Notes: generated by a model from the sequence alone, not told the origin. DNA of 13,164 nucleotides from Chitinophagaceae bacterium (GCA_016741945.1 JACVCQ010000025.1:1-13164); one strand, 5' to 3'; shown: positions 1-7,945, counted from the stretch's first letter. Numbers and translations are program-made.

Positions 1-2
1 TA

Positions 3-299
3 TACCTGAAGGCCGATGAACAGGTAACACTATTTACAGAAGATGGAGGCGAATATGATGTTACCCGAAAAGAGTGGGGATTCTACGCAACACCTTCTCT
101 GAATGGAAGACTATCTTCATTTAAGTTAAAAGCTGTGTTAACTAAGAACAGATATGACCGCTACTTTATCATGTTGCTTGAAGAGGGTAAAGAGGCTTCC
201 TTTCAAAAATATGTTGATGAAGAACCATTGGTAATCGTTGCATGGCTCGATAATCTGGAGCATTTACAAGAATTGGATAAAAAAATAAACGATAAGTAG
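3..299 (+). CDS. C-terminal part of a small protein of unknown family (5' truncated)
   Basis: An open frame enters from the left edge and ends at TAG 297-299, giving 98 visible residues; the start lies outside the window. The piece is soluble and charged, with no membrane segment. It contains a block reading EYDVTRKEWGFYATPSLNGR at about residues 17-36, followed by alternating hydrophobic strands and a short acidic/basic C-terminal helix. I do not recognise a named family. Its stop is one base before the ATG of the zinc-knuckle methyltransferase, so it is almost certainly translated as part of the same operon. Because it sits against polysaccharide/acyl-tailoring genes, a small accessory or binding role is possible, but this is a guess from context only. 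Confidence 0.7.
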   Translation, partial: YLKADEQVTLFTEDGGEYDVTRKEWGFYATPSLNGRLSSFKLKAVLTKNRYDRYFIMLLEEGKEASFQKYVDEEPLVIVAWLDNLEHLQELDKKINDK

Positions 300-300
300 T

Positions 301-1110
301 ATGAATTGTCCGATATGTGGGAACCAATACTTTGATACTATCTTTCAATATACAGAACCTCCTGTTATTGAAACCAGATACCCGGCCTTAAAGGATGTTG
401 CCTATTACAGAGAAACCTTGCAATGTAAAAAATGCCTGCATTTTATTGCCTTCCAGGAAATGGATCTTTCCGCTATTTATTCTGGCGATTATGTAAGTGC
501 TACCTATAAAGACAAAGCAGGAGTGCAGGGAACTTTTAATAAAATTATTAATCTGCCACCCGAAAGATCAGATAACACCGGAAGGGTGGCGAGAATAAAT
601 GATTTTGCTATGAGATATTGGGGAGGGTACACTAATAAAACAATACTCGATATCGGTTCAGGACTTGGTGTTTTTCCTTACCTTATGAAAAAAAATGGGT
701 GGAAGGTAACAGCACTTGATCCTGACCAACGAGCTGCAGAACATATTAAGGATACTGTTCAGGTAGAAACTATTTGCGGCGATTTCTTTGAGGTAGAAAG
801 CACTCGAAAATACGATCTGGTAACTTTTAACAAAGTACTTGAGCATGTAAAAGATCCGATAGCTATGCTTTCTAAAAGTAAAGATAATCTTGCCGATAAC
901 GGCTTAGTCTATGTTGAAGTTCCCGATGGCGACATTGCAGTGCTTGATGGAAAAGAAAGAGAAGAGTTTACTATTGATCATCTCTACATTTTCAGTTTTA
1001 TCTCGTTAGCAATCACTGCAGAGAAGGCGGGATTTTATCCGGTTTTGATAGAAAGACTTAAAGAACCCAGTACAAAGTATACACTAAGGGCATTTCTTAA
1101 GAAAAAATAA
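301..1110 (+). CDS. Class I SAM-dependent methyltransferase with N-terminal zinc-binding knuckle
   Basis: This 269-residue protein starts one base after the previous stop. Its first 45 residues carry two CxxC pairs (C3/C6 and C42/C45), the layout of the putative zinc-binding domain that precedes some sugar and small-molecule methyltransferases (Methyltransf_13 type). The SAM-binding Rossmann core follows: motif I ILDIGSGLG at 116-124, the acidic end of strand 2 at D140, and a strand 4 region FNKVLEHVKDP at 176-186. A later segment has EVPDGD near 206-211 and an HLYIFS motif at 227-232. The large C-terminal domain of NDP-sugar C-methyltransferases of the TylC3 type is absent, so sugar C-methylation is not implied. 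The substrate is unknown; O-methylation of a carrier-bound or sugar-linked acyl group would fit the neighbouring FkbH and ACP genes. Fold assignment is firm, substrate is inference. Confidence 0.88.
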   Translation: MNCPICGNQYFDTIFQYTEPPVIETRYPALKDVAYYRETLQCKKCLHFIAFQEMDLSAIYSGDYVSATYKDKAGVQGTFNKIINLPPERSDNTGRVARINDFAMRYWGGYTNKTILDIGSGLGVFPYLMKKNGWKVTALDPDQRAAEHIKDTVQVETICGDFFEVESTRKYDLVTFNKVLEHVKDPIAMLSKSKDNLADNGLVYVEVPDGDIAVLDGKEREEFTIDHLYIFSFISLAITAEKAGFYPVLIERLKEPSTKYTLRAFLKKK

Positions 1111-1134
1111 TTTTCACAGGTTAAACAAAAAAGC

Positions 1135-2037
1135 ATGACGAGTTACGAAAAAGCGATCGCACATTGTTATTCAACATGGGGAAAAACATATTATGATGAG
1201 TATTATGGATCTAATAGTCCTTACCCTCCTGTGCATACTGAACTGTTGCGTTCTATTTTAAAAGAAAACGCAGTTAAAACCATTTTAGACGCAGGATGTG
1301 GACCCGCATCCTTTTTGAGAGATGTTATTAAGGAGAATTGGAACTTATATGGGTTTGATCTTACTCCTGAAATGGTAAATGAAGGCAAGCGGGTTTTTTC
1401 AGAAAATAATATCGACCCCAGCCAGATCTGGCAGGGTAGTATAATTGATAAATCATCTTTTAAAAAACCTGATGGTAATACACCGGAATTTGATGCAGTG
1501 GTTTGTGGAGGAGTATTACCCCATATACCGGAAGAGCATGATAAAACGGTAGTAGAAAATCTTCGTGATGCAGTTCGCTCCGGAGGAATTGTTGCTTTGG
1601 AAGCTCGGAACCAACTCTTTGGGATGTTTACATTAAATCGATACTCATATGATCTTTTTTTAAAAGAATTGATAAAACCTGAGATAATTAAGGATCGTTT
1701 AAAAGGTAACGCCAAAAAAATGGATCAGGTTGTTGAGCAAATGAAAGAAAGATTCAGAATGGATATTCCGGCTATCCGTAAAGGTAAAGCTGGAGAACCA
1801 GGCTACGACGAAGTGTTGTCAAGAACACATAATCCTTTTGTATTGAAACAACAATTTGAAGATGCCGGATTGAAAAATATTAAAACACTTTTCTATCATT
1901 ATCATTGTGTGCCCCCTATGTTCGCATCTTTATTGGGTGATGACTTTATACCACAAAGCATAGAAATGGAAAATCCTGCAGATTGGAGAGGGCATTTTAT
2001 GGCTTCGGCATTTTACATGATTGGCACAAAAGCATAA
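1135..2037 (+). CDS. Class I SAM-dependent methyltransferase
   Basis: A 300-residue soluble enzyme. Motif I is ILDAGCGPA at residues 50-58, the strand 2 acidic region is GFDLT at 73-77 with D75, and strand 4 carries VVCGGVLPHI at 122-131, giving a complete SAM-binding fold. Residues 156-175 contain an EARN...FTLNRYSYDLF block that probably belongs to the substrate pocket, followed by a helical insert (about 175-225) and a C-terminal strand ending the fold. It has no zinc knuckle, unlike the gene before it. The gap to the upstream gene is 24 bases. Its TAA shares one base with the ATG of the next gene (TAATG), so the two are probably translationally coupled. The acceptor cannot be read from the sequence; an O- or N-methyl acceptor in the glycan tailoring pathway is inferred from context. 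Confidence 0.87.
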   Translation: MTSYEKAIAHCYSTWGKTYYDEYYGSNSPYPPVHTELLRSILKENAVKTILDAGCGPASFLRDVIKENWNLYGFDLTPEMVNEGKRVFSENNIDPSQIWQGSIIDKSSFKKPDGNTPEFDAVVCGGVLPHIPEEHDKTVVENLRDAVRSGGIVALEARNQLFGMFTLNRYSYDLFLKELIKPEIIKDRLKGNAKKMDQVVEQMKERFRMDIPAIRKGKAGEPGYDEVLSRTHNPFVLKQQFEDAGLKNIKTLFYHYHCVPPMFASLLGDDFIPQSIEMENPADWRGHFMASAFYMIGTKA

Positions 2038-3047
2038 TGAGTTACAAAACAATTCCTTTCTCCGAAATAGTAGAGAGCTCTCAGACGAAAGCTTTTTTTC
2101 AAAATCTTCTAACTGCAACATGGCTTCGTCCGGAAAGAGCACTTATGGATGCATACATGCTGTCTGTATTCAATTACTTTATCGAAATAAAAGAAGGGCA
2201 AAGAACGCTTGACTGGGGGTGCACAGATGGAAGTCTTTCTTTTGTACTTCTTGGAGGAGAGTTCAATTTCAGCTACGATGACTATGTTGAAGTAGAATGG
2301 CAAAAAAAATCGACTGAAATTTCTGCCGGTATTAATATTGATTTTTTTGATGTACAAAAAGAGCTACTCATTAATCCCGTTGCAAAACCTGCCGCACGTA
2401 ATTTTTCTCATGGAGTTTCTTGGAAAGAATCGCACATAAGTAAAGCTTCCAGATTCAATATTCACGCATCACTATTATCACAGGGATTTGAAGAAAAAAT
2501 ACCCTATCCGGAAGACTATTTCAATTCAGTTCTTGCAAGCAATTTATTCTGGATAGAACCCAAATCATTACTAAGGAAGGTGATTTCAGATATTGTTTCT
2601 GTTACGGTTCAGGGCGGAAAAATTCTTTCTATTTTCCCCAAAAAAGACGCCCCTGAACCTTTGTCGCATCAACTTAAAGGGGCAGATGAAAATTGGATTA
2701 AAAAATTAGATAGAGGTATTGGCGCCAACCTTTTACAAAACGCTATCTCACTGGAAGAGGCAAATGAACTATTCGGTGCATGTGGGTTGAAAATTAAATC
2801 AGTAGTTGAATTCTGCCCTTCTCTGATCTCTACCGTTTATCAAATTGGTTTCAGGCCAATGTTTCCGGTTTTCATGAATATGTATGAGAAAGTCAAAATG
2901 GCCTCGCCAGAAAAATTCATTGAATTAAAAAAACATTGGATCGATACCGTATCTGATTTTATGCTTCCACTTTGTGAAAACGATTGGATGGTAAAAATGA
3001 AAATGCCATATACATGGTATTTCTTTGAACTTGAAAAAGCTGGATAA
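2037..3047 (+). CDS. Divergent methyltransferase-like protein, first of a tandem pair
   Basis: I place the start at the ATG overlapping the previous stop (TAATG at 2035-2039), giving 336 residues. An in-frame ATG at 1983 would add 18 residues that lie wholly inside the upstream gene and have no counterpart in the paralogue. A motif-I-like glycine loop, TLDWGCTDGSLSF, lies at 57-69, and a strand 5-like VQGGKILSIFP at 191-201, so a class I methyltransferase fold is likely though remote. Other landmarks shared with the next gene are WLRPE at 29-33, WKESHISK at 129-136, LDRG at 224-227 and a strongly conserved C-terminal block around IGFRPMFPVFMNM at 270-282. Activity and substrate are unknown. 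It could be an active methyltransferase or a non-catalytic partner of its paralogue. Confidence 0.8.
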   Translation: MSYKTIPFSEIVESSQTKAFFQNLLTATWLRPERALMDAYMLSVFNYFIEIKEGQRTLDWGCTDGSLSFVLLGGEFNFSYDDYVEVEWQKKSTEISAGINIDFFDVQKELLINPVAKPAARNFSHGVSWKESHISKASRFNIHASLLSQGFEEKIPYPEDYFNSVLASNLFWIEPKSLLRKVISDIVSVTVQGGKILSIFPKKDAPEPLSHQLKGADENWIKKLDRGIGANLLQNAISLEEANELFGACGLKIKSVVEFCPSLISTVYQIGFRPMFPVFMNMYEKVKMASPEKFIELKKHWIDTVSDFMLPLCENDWMVKMKMPYTWYFFELEKAG

Positions 3048-4009
3048 TGGACGCAAGGCCAATGTTTCGTTCACTGCTTTCTGTTCTATGGCTTCGCCCG
3101 GAAAGTGCCATGTGGTATGGACATATGCTCACACTTGCAAAAAAATATCTTGGCAATTTTGAGTCGCCATCACTTGATTTTGGATGCATGGATGGCGTGA
3201 ACAGCTTCATATTATTAGATGGCCAATTTGATGAAGCATTCGATGTATATAATGAAGTGCAATGGGATCCCCAGTCTCATAAACGAGCTACATTGAAAAA
3301 TGATTATTTTGATACTTTCAATGAAGGCGAATCCATACAGATTGTAAAACAACCATCACATATTTTTGACTTAGGTATCGATTGGAAAGATTCTCATATC
3401 AGTAAATGTAAGCGATTAGGTCTTTATCGTAATTTGCAAAAAATTGATGTTGAAAATCCAAAATTTGATGCCGCAGATAATAGCTTTTCAACTATCTGGG
3501 CTCCCAATATTTACTGGATGCGAAATCTTGATGCTGTGATTGCAGAATTATCTCGTGTATTGAAAAACGATGGTAGAATAATCACTATAGGTCCCGGAGC
3601 TATGCAAACAGAATACATGTTTTATAAATATGCAAATGATGAAAATGAGGGATGGCTAAGAAATCTCGATCGTGGCAGGTACGAAAATTCTCTTGCATCA
3701 GGTAGAAATTTTGAAGCTTGGCAACAACTGTTTGGAGCGAACGGTCTTTACATCGAAAATCATGAAGGTTTTATACCTGAGATCGTGGCTAAGACATATG
3801 ATATAGGATTTAGGCCTATGTTTCCTGTTTTTATGAATATGTTCGAAACTTTAAAAGAACATGCTCCGGAAAACCTTGCCGAATTAAAAAGGCACTGGGT
3901 AAATACTGTGTATGATCTTGGAGAACCTCTTTGTAATACTGACTGGATAGATATTAAATATCCGAATGCAGAAAAAGCCTGGTTTATTTTTGAATTAAAG
4001 AAGAAATAA
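3047..4009 (+). CDS. Divergent methyltransferase-like protein, second of a tandem pair
   Basis: A 320-residue paralogue of the preceding gene, again starting on the last base of the upstream TAA (TAATG). It lacks about 16 N-terminal residues found in the first copy. Matching blocks in the same order are WLRPE at 15-19, SLDFGCMDGVNSF at 42-54 (motif-I-like loop), WKDSHISK at 113-120, a classic methyltransferase strand SRVLKNDGRIITIGP at 169-183, LDRG at 207-210 and DIGFRPMFPVFMNMF at 252-266. The methyltransferase resemblance is clearer here than in the first copy. The near-identical C-terminal block suggests a shared substrate-binding surface or dimer contact. The pair probably arose by tandem duplication and then diverged; two successive methylations, or a heterodimer, are plausible but inferred. 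Confidence 0.82.
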   Translation: MDARPMFRSLLSVLWLRPESAMWYGHMLTLAKKYLGNFESPSLDFGCMDGVNSFILLDGQFDEAFDVYNEVQWDPQSHKRATLKNDYFDTFNEGESIQIVKQPSHIFDLGIDWKDSHISKCKRLGLYRNLQKIDVENPKFDAADNSFSTIWAPNIYWMRNLDAVIAELSRVLKNDGRIITIGPGAMQTEYMFYKYANDENEGWLRNLDRGRYENSLASGRNFEAWQQLFGANGLYIENHEGFIPEIVAKTYDIGFRPMFPVFMNMFETLKEHAPENLAELKRHWVNTVYDLGEPLCNTDWIDIKYPNAEKAWFIFELKKK

Positions 4010-4010
4010 T

Positions 4011-5837
4011 ATGTCGAGAATTGCTGGATTAATTGGTTTACAGTCAAATAACGAATTGCTGGATAAAATATTGAAATCTGTAAAAACAGATGATAGCTGG
4101 GGTAGTAAAACGATTACAAGCAGCAATAGTTATCTTGGGATTATTTCTCAGGATACCTCGGTTTGTAATAAATCCGAAGATATAAGTGTAGTTGTAGATG
4201 GGTTTGTTTATAATTATAAACCAACAAACTCAGAAAATTTAGTCGAATATATTGTCCGCCAATTCAGAAAGTTTGGTTTCGAAAAAACAATATGTGAATT
4301 GAATGGCGATTTTGTTATCGCCTTATACGATAATACTGAAAAAACGCTTTGGATCGCCAGAGATAGAGTAGGGGTAAAACCGCTTTATTACGCAAAAACA
4401 AATGATTCTTTTGTTTTTGCTTCGCGATTAAGATCAATCCTTGATACAAGATGGGTAACATCAGAACCTGATCCTGCATTTGTTGGAAGATTTGCCGGCG
4501 GTCATTACCGTTACATTGATAATATTCCCACTAGTTCTCCTTATAAAAAGATACAACAACTTCCTGCAGCCCATATTCTCCGTTTGAAGGATAATGAAAT
4601 CAGAATTTGGCCTTTCTGGAAGTTAGAGCAAACAGAAGATTTTCAAAAAACAGAAAATGAACTGGCAGAAGAGTACCGTGCACTACTTTCCGACGCAGTA
4701 AATATCAGATTCGCCACGGCTCATAAACCTGCATTTACTCTGTCTGGAGGGATGGATTCATCATCTGTATTGGCTTCGGCCGTTAAACAAACCGGAAATA
4801 AGCAACATGCATTTTCATCTGTATATGTTGATAAAACCTATGATGAATCCGATGAAATCGCCTCAATGCTGAATTCTTGTGTAGAAGAATGGCATAAAGT
4901 GGTCCTTGATAACAAACCCGATGTTTTTGCGAATGTTAAAAAAATGATTGCTGTAAATGATGAACCTGTTGCTACGGCTACATGGCTGTCTCATTTTTTA
5001 TTATGCGATGAAGTAAAAAAGCAGGGATTTGGCAGCCTATTTGGGGGATTGGGTGGGGATGAATTGAATGCAGGCGAATATGAATATTTTTTCTTCCGTT
5101 TTGCAGATCTTATCAAATCCGGAAAAAAAGAAGCGTTCTTACACGAAGTTGAGAAATGGGCTGAATATCATGATCATCCGGTATTCAAAAAAAATCTTAT
5201 GGTGGCAGAGGAAAGTGTAAAAAGGATGGCAGATCTTACACAAGAGGGCATTTGTTTACCCGATCTGAAAAGAATGAGCAAATATGCAGGAACCGTAAAT
5301 GCAGATTACTTCAACTTCGCTGCTTTTACGCCTGAAATGGTACACCCGTTTAATTCTTATTTGAAAAACCGGACGTATCAAGATATCTTTTTTGAAACAG
5401 CCCCTTGTTGCCTTAGGGCCGAGGACCGACAAACACTTGCTTTCGGGTTGGATAATTATGTTCCATTCTTCGATTACCGATTATTAGAGTTTATGTTTAA
5501 AGTGCCGGGGAAACTCAAGATCAGAAATGGGGTAACAAAAATTTTATTAAGAGAGGCCATGAAAGGAGTACTGCCTGAGGAAACCAGAAGCCGTGTTAAG
5601 AAAACCGGTTGGAACGCACCTGCACATATGTGGTTTTCTGGTAAAGGGCTGGAAGAGCTTGCAGATATGGTACATTCTCAGCAATTCCGAAATAGAGGTA
5701 TTTATAATATAATAGAGGTTGACAAAATAATCAGTGAACACGAAGAAATTGTGAGAACGGGTGTTGCTAAAGAAAATCATATGATGTTTTTATGGCAATT
5801 AGTTAACCTTGAATTGTGGATGCAGAATTTTAGTTAA
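4011..5837 (+). CDS. Asparagine-synthetase-like amide ligase with degenerate glutaminase domain
   Basis: At 608 residues it has the normal length and two-domain plan of AsnB-type proteins. The N-terminal Ntn-hydrolase-like domain is recognisable (LNGDFVIALYD at 97-107, ARDRVGVKPLYY at 116-127). However, the nucleophilic cysteine that must follow Met1 is Ser2 (start MSRIAG). The NGE and downstream Asp positions that bind glutamine read DGF (63-65) and SEN (74-76), and the RLSIVD motif is lost. The synthetase half looks intact: PP-loop SGGMDS at 245-250, LFGGLGGDEL at 343-352, DNYVPFFDYR at 481-490 and K530/K531 in the conserved late Lys region. Known relatives with this pattern (beta-lactam synthetase, lasso peptide cyclase) adenylate a carboxylate and use a non-glutamine amine. 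I therefore infer ATP-dependent amide formation using ammonia or another amine. The substrate, possibly a uronic acid or acyl group, is unknown. The start follows the previous stop by one base, with AAGAAG upstream. Confidence 0.9.
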   Translation: MSRIAGLIGLQSNNELLDKILKSVKTDDSWGSKTITSSNSYLGIISQDTSVCNKSEDISVVVDGFVYNYKPTNSENLVEYIVRQFRKFGFEKTICELNGDFVIALYDNTEKTLWIARDRVGVKPLYYAKTNDSFVFASRLRSILDTRWVTSEPDPAFVGRFAGGHYRYIDNIPTSSPYKKIQQLPAAHILRLKDNEIRIWPFWKLEQTEDFQKTENELAEEYRALLSDAVNIRFATAHKPAFTLSGGMDSSSVLASAVKQTGNKQHAFSSVYVDKTYDESDEIASMLNSCVEEWHKVVLDNKPDVFANVKKMIAVNDEPVATATWLSHFLLCDEVKKQGFGSLFGGLGGDELNAGEYEYFFFRFADLIKSGKKEAFLHEVEKWAEYHDHPVFKKNLMVAEESVKRMADLTQEGICLPDLKRMSKYAGTVNADYFNFAAFTPEMVHPFNSYLKNRTYQDIFFETAPCCLRAEDRQTLAFGLDNYVPFFDYRLLEFMFKVPGKLKIRNGVTKILLREAMKGVLPEETRSRVKKTGWNAPAHMWFSGKGLEELADMVHSQQFRNRGIYNIIEVDKIISEHEEIVRTGVAKENHMMFLWQLVNLELWMQNFS

Positions 5838-5860
5838 ACATCTGAGTCTAAAAGCATATT

Positions 5861-6694
5861 ATGGTTAGCAGACTAACATACAAGGAACTCATAAGTCGCA
5901 TTCAGGATTTAGGTATAGAGGCTGGAGATACTGTGCATCTGCAAAGCTCACTTGCTATGGTAGGCCCGATTGAAGCTGGGCCGAGTGATCAAGAAATGCT
6001 GGATTTTTATTATCATGCTTTGTGGGAAGTAATTGGTCCAAATGGTACTTTATTGGTTCACACACCTTTTGAAGATTATGGCAGATTCGGAACCCCTTTT
6101 ATCGTTGAAGAATCACCCTCACGTGCGGGTGTTTTCAGCGAGTATGTTAGAACAAGAGCGGGAGCTATAAGATCAATACATCCCATAGTCTCTACCGCAG
6201 GTGTTGGAAAAAATGCCGAACTTATTTGCGGTGGTAATCACTATTCGGGTTTTGGATATGACTCTTCTTGGGGAAGAATGCATAGGAATAATGTGAAATT
6301 TCTTTTTTTGGGAGTTTACATTAGAAAATACCTTTCATTTATACATTACATTGAGTCGGTTTTTAATGTACCTTATCTATATACAAAGATTTATCCTACT
6401 CCTGTTTATAAGAACAACGTGAAAATTGAAAGACAATTTGCGATGGCTGTTCGGTATCTTGATTTTTCAATTGCATGGGATATAACGAATTTTGAATCTA
6501 TATTAAGACAGAATAAACTGATTAATGAAACAAAACTTGGTAGAAGTATTCTTCAGGTATGCAATGCAGAGGAGGTGTTTAATAAGGGTATGCAATGCCT
6601 GTCCGAAAACATGTATATTTTTTTAAAAAATCCACCAAACTTCAAGTTTGGACAAATTCCAGCAGATGGTTTTACTGGACCACAACCTTCCTGA
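5861..6694 (+). CDS. AAC(3)-family (Antibiotic_NAT) N-acyltransferase
   Basis: This 277-residue protein shows the family signature along its whole length: GDTVHLQSSL at 22-31, HTPFEDYGRFG at 67-77, SRAGVFSEYVR at 87-97, RSIHPIVSTAG at 104-114 and the H162-x-x-E165 segment running to KIYPT at 176-180. The family transfers acyl groups from acyl-CoA (classically acetyl) to amines on aminoglycoside sugars. Many members in surface-glycan loci are not resistance genes. With an FkbH protein and an acyl carrier protein three and four genes downstream, transfer of a carrier-bound acyl group to an amino sugar is the more likely job here. This is an inference. There is no clear Shine-Dalgarno sequence, and the gene starts 23 bases after the synthetase-like gene. 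An inverted repeat lies in its last 60 bases. Confidence 0.88.
   Translation: MVSRLTYKELISRIQDLGIEAGDTVHLQSSLAMVGPIEAGPSDQEMLDFYYHALWEVIGPNGTLLVHTPFEDYGRFGTPFIVEESPSRAGVFSEYVRTRAGAIRSIHPIVSTAGVGKNAELICGGNHYSGFGYDSSWGRMHRNNVKFLFLGVYIRKYLSFIHYIESVFNVPYLYTKIYPTPVYKNNVKIERQFAMAVRYLDFSIAWDITNFESILRQNKLINETKLGRSILQVCNAEEVFNKGMQCLSENMYIFLKNPPNFKFGQIPADGFTGPQPS
6635..6651. repeat. Short perfect inverted repeat inside the 3' end of the AAC(3)-like gene
   Basis: Two 8-base arms, CCAAACTT and AAGTTTGG, flank a single C. The repeat follows a run of seven T and six A (6618-6630). It lies in coding sequence (residues PPNFKFG), so it may be coincidental. A one-base loop is too tight for a full RNA hairpin, although the outer pairs could form with a wider loop. 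No U-tract follows, so it is not a standard terminator. Confidence 0.45.
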
Positions 6695-6729
6695 AATTCA
6701 GATATGTACTATATTTTAAATTGAAGGCT

Positions 6730-7602
6730 ATGCGTAAATTCGACGATATACAAATTGGTGAGAGGGCAGAGTTATTTCATGTTGTAACAGCAAAGGATGT
6801 AGATGCATTTGCTAACCTTACCGGCGATGATAATAAACTTCACATGGAAGATGCTTATGCAGAAAACACCTCTTTCGGTAAACGTGTGGTTCATGGAATG
6901 TTAAGTGCCTCATTTATATCTACCATTATCGGAACAAAACTGCCTGGTGATGGTGCCTTGTGGTACAGTCAAACAATGGAATTCCTTTTACCTGTTCGTA
7001 TTGGCGACAAAATTCGGGTAACTGCTGAAGTGAGGGACAAAATCGAAAAAACACAGTCAATAGAATTACAGACTGATATTTATAATCAGCACGGACAGAT
7101 TGTGTTAGCCGGTATGGCTAAAGTAAAAGTTATTGAACAAAATAAACAGCAGGTTATTGATACTGGAAATACCTCTCAAAGAACAAGAGTAGCTCTTATT
7201 GTTGGAGCTACCGGTGGTATAGGTTATGCAACTTGTAAGGTCTTAGCTGACAGAGGATTTCATATTGGTATTCACTATCATAGCAATGAAACAAAAGCAA
7301 CTTTACTTCAAAGTGAGTTACAATCATTTAAAGTAAAATCAACAGTTTGTAAAGCAGATATAACAAATGCAGAAGAAGTAGAGCAGATGTTCGCTCATGT
7401 TGAAAGAAAACTGGGAAATATTGAAGTTGTTGTGAATTGCAGTATTATACCTATTCCCGTTGTGAGTTTAAGTAATACAAATTGGTCTAGCATTGAAGAT
7501 CATATCAATATCAGTGTTAAAGGGATGTTTAATCTTTTTAGTGCAGCTATACCTAGAATGACGAAATGTCAATACGGCAGGATTATTGCGATAAGCACTT
7601 AA
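6730..7602 (+). CDS. MaoC-like hydratase fused to the N-terminal part of a short-chain dehydrogenase (truncated by in-frame TAA)
   Basis: I choose the ATG at 6730, where MaoC homology begins; an upstream in-frame ATG at 6595 would overlap the AAC(3)-like gene by 100 bases and add unrelated residues. Residues 1-136 are a hot-dog MaoC domain with the R-hydratase signature LTGDDNKLH at 30-38 (catalytic D33 and H38) and VVHGMLSASF at 53-62. A short linker follows. Then comes the start of an SDR Rossmann domain: VALIVGATGGIG at 154-165 is the cofactor loop, VVNCS at 234-238 stands in for NNAG, and GRIIAIST at 283-290 is where the catalytic Ser strand ends. The frame stops there at TAA 7600-7602, before the YxxxK pair. 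The hydratase half could work alone on hydroxyacyl/enoyl-CoA or carrier-bound substrates, but the SDR half is incomplete. The rest continues in the same frame downstream. Confidence 0.85.
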   Translation: MRKFDDIQIGERAELFHVVTAKDVDAFANLTGDDNKLHMEDAYAENTSFGKRVVHGMLSASFISTIIGTKLPGDGALWYSQTMEFLLPVRIGDKIRVTAEVRDKIEKTQSIELQTDIYNQHGQIVLAGMAKVKVIEQNKQQVIDTGNTSQRTRVALIVGATGGIGYATCKVLADRGFHIGIHYHSNETKATLLQSELQSFKVKSTVCKADITNAEEVEQMFAHVERKLGNIEVVVNCSIIPIPVVSLSNTNWSSIEDHINISVKGMFNLFSAAIPRMTKCQYGRIIAIST

Positions 7603-7611
7603 GCAATCGAA

Positions 7612-7923
7612 ATGACACCACCCAAAGGATGGATAGGATATATTACTGCAAAAACTGCTCTTTCGGGATTATGTAAAGCCATAGCATCAGAAATTGCCTC
7701 AGTCGGAATTACAGTAAATATGGTTTCGCCGGGAATGACCGAAACCAGCCTAATTTCAGATTTGCCTGAAAAAGCAAAGTTGATCGCCGCCGCAAAAAGC
7801 CCTGTAAAACGTCTTGCTACTCCATTAGATATAGCCAATTCAATTGCCTTTTTTACATCTGAAGAAGCAGCTTACGTTACTGGTGAAACATTAAGGGTAA
7901 ATGGCGGTCAAATCATGATTTGA
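7612..7923 (+). CDS. C-terminal part of the interrupted short-chain dehydrogenase
   Basis: This 103-codon frame is in the same phase as the MaoC-SDR gene, separated only by TAA 7600-7602 and three sense codons. It contains exactly what the upstream piece lacks: the SDR catalytic pair Y10-x-x-x-K14 (GYITAKTAL), the NMVSPGMTET segment at about 35-44 (usual NxVxPG), and the normal SDR C-terminus VTGETLRVNGG. Read through, the two parts would make a 397-codon frame with SDR spacing intact. There is no convincing ribosome site before the ATG at 7612, although it is close enough to the stop for reinitiation. It may be the remnant of a nonsense-mutated gene, a separately translated fragment that complements the first, or the product of a sequencing error. 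Confidence 0.72.
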   Translation: MTPPKGWIGYITAKTALSGLCKAIASEIASVGITVNMVSPGMTETSLISDLPEKAKLIAAAKSPVKRLATPLDIANSIAFFTSEEAAYVTGETLRVNGGQIMI

Positions 7924-7945
7924 TCAGATTAAATAAATTTTCAAA

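Noticed and set aside
1983..2036. Earlier in-frame ATG adding 18 residues to the first divergent methyltransferase-like gene
   Set aside because: The extension lies inside the upstream coding region and has no match in the paralogue; the TAATG start at 2037 mirrors the TAATG start of the next gene.
5861..6694. Aminoglycoside resistance gene
   Set aside because: The family match is clear, but the gene is embedded among glycan/acyl-carrier genes with no mobile or resistance context, so a biosynthetic acyltransferase is more likely.
6595..6729. Upstream in-frame ATG extending the MaoC-SDR gene by 45 residues
   Set aside because: It would overlap the AAC(3)-like gene by 100 bases, and the added residues are low-complexity and unlike MaoC N-termini; homology begins at 6730.
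7600..7602. TAA reassigned to an amino acid
   Set aside because: TAA ends several neighbouring genes exactly where the next gene starts (for example 2035-2037 and 3045-3047), so it works as a stop in this genome.
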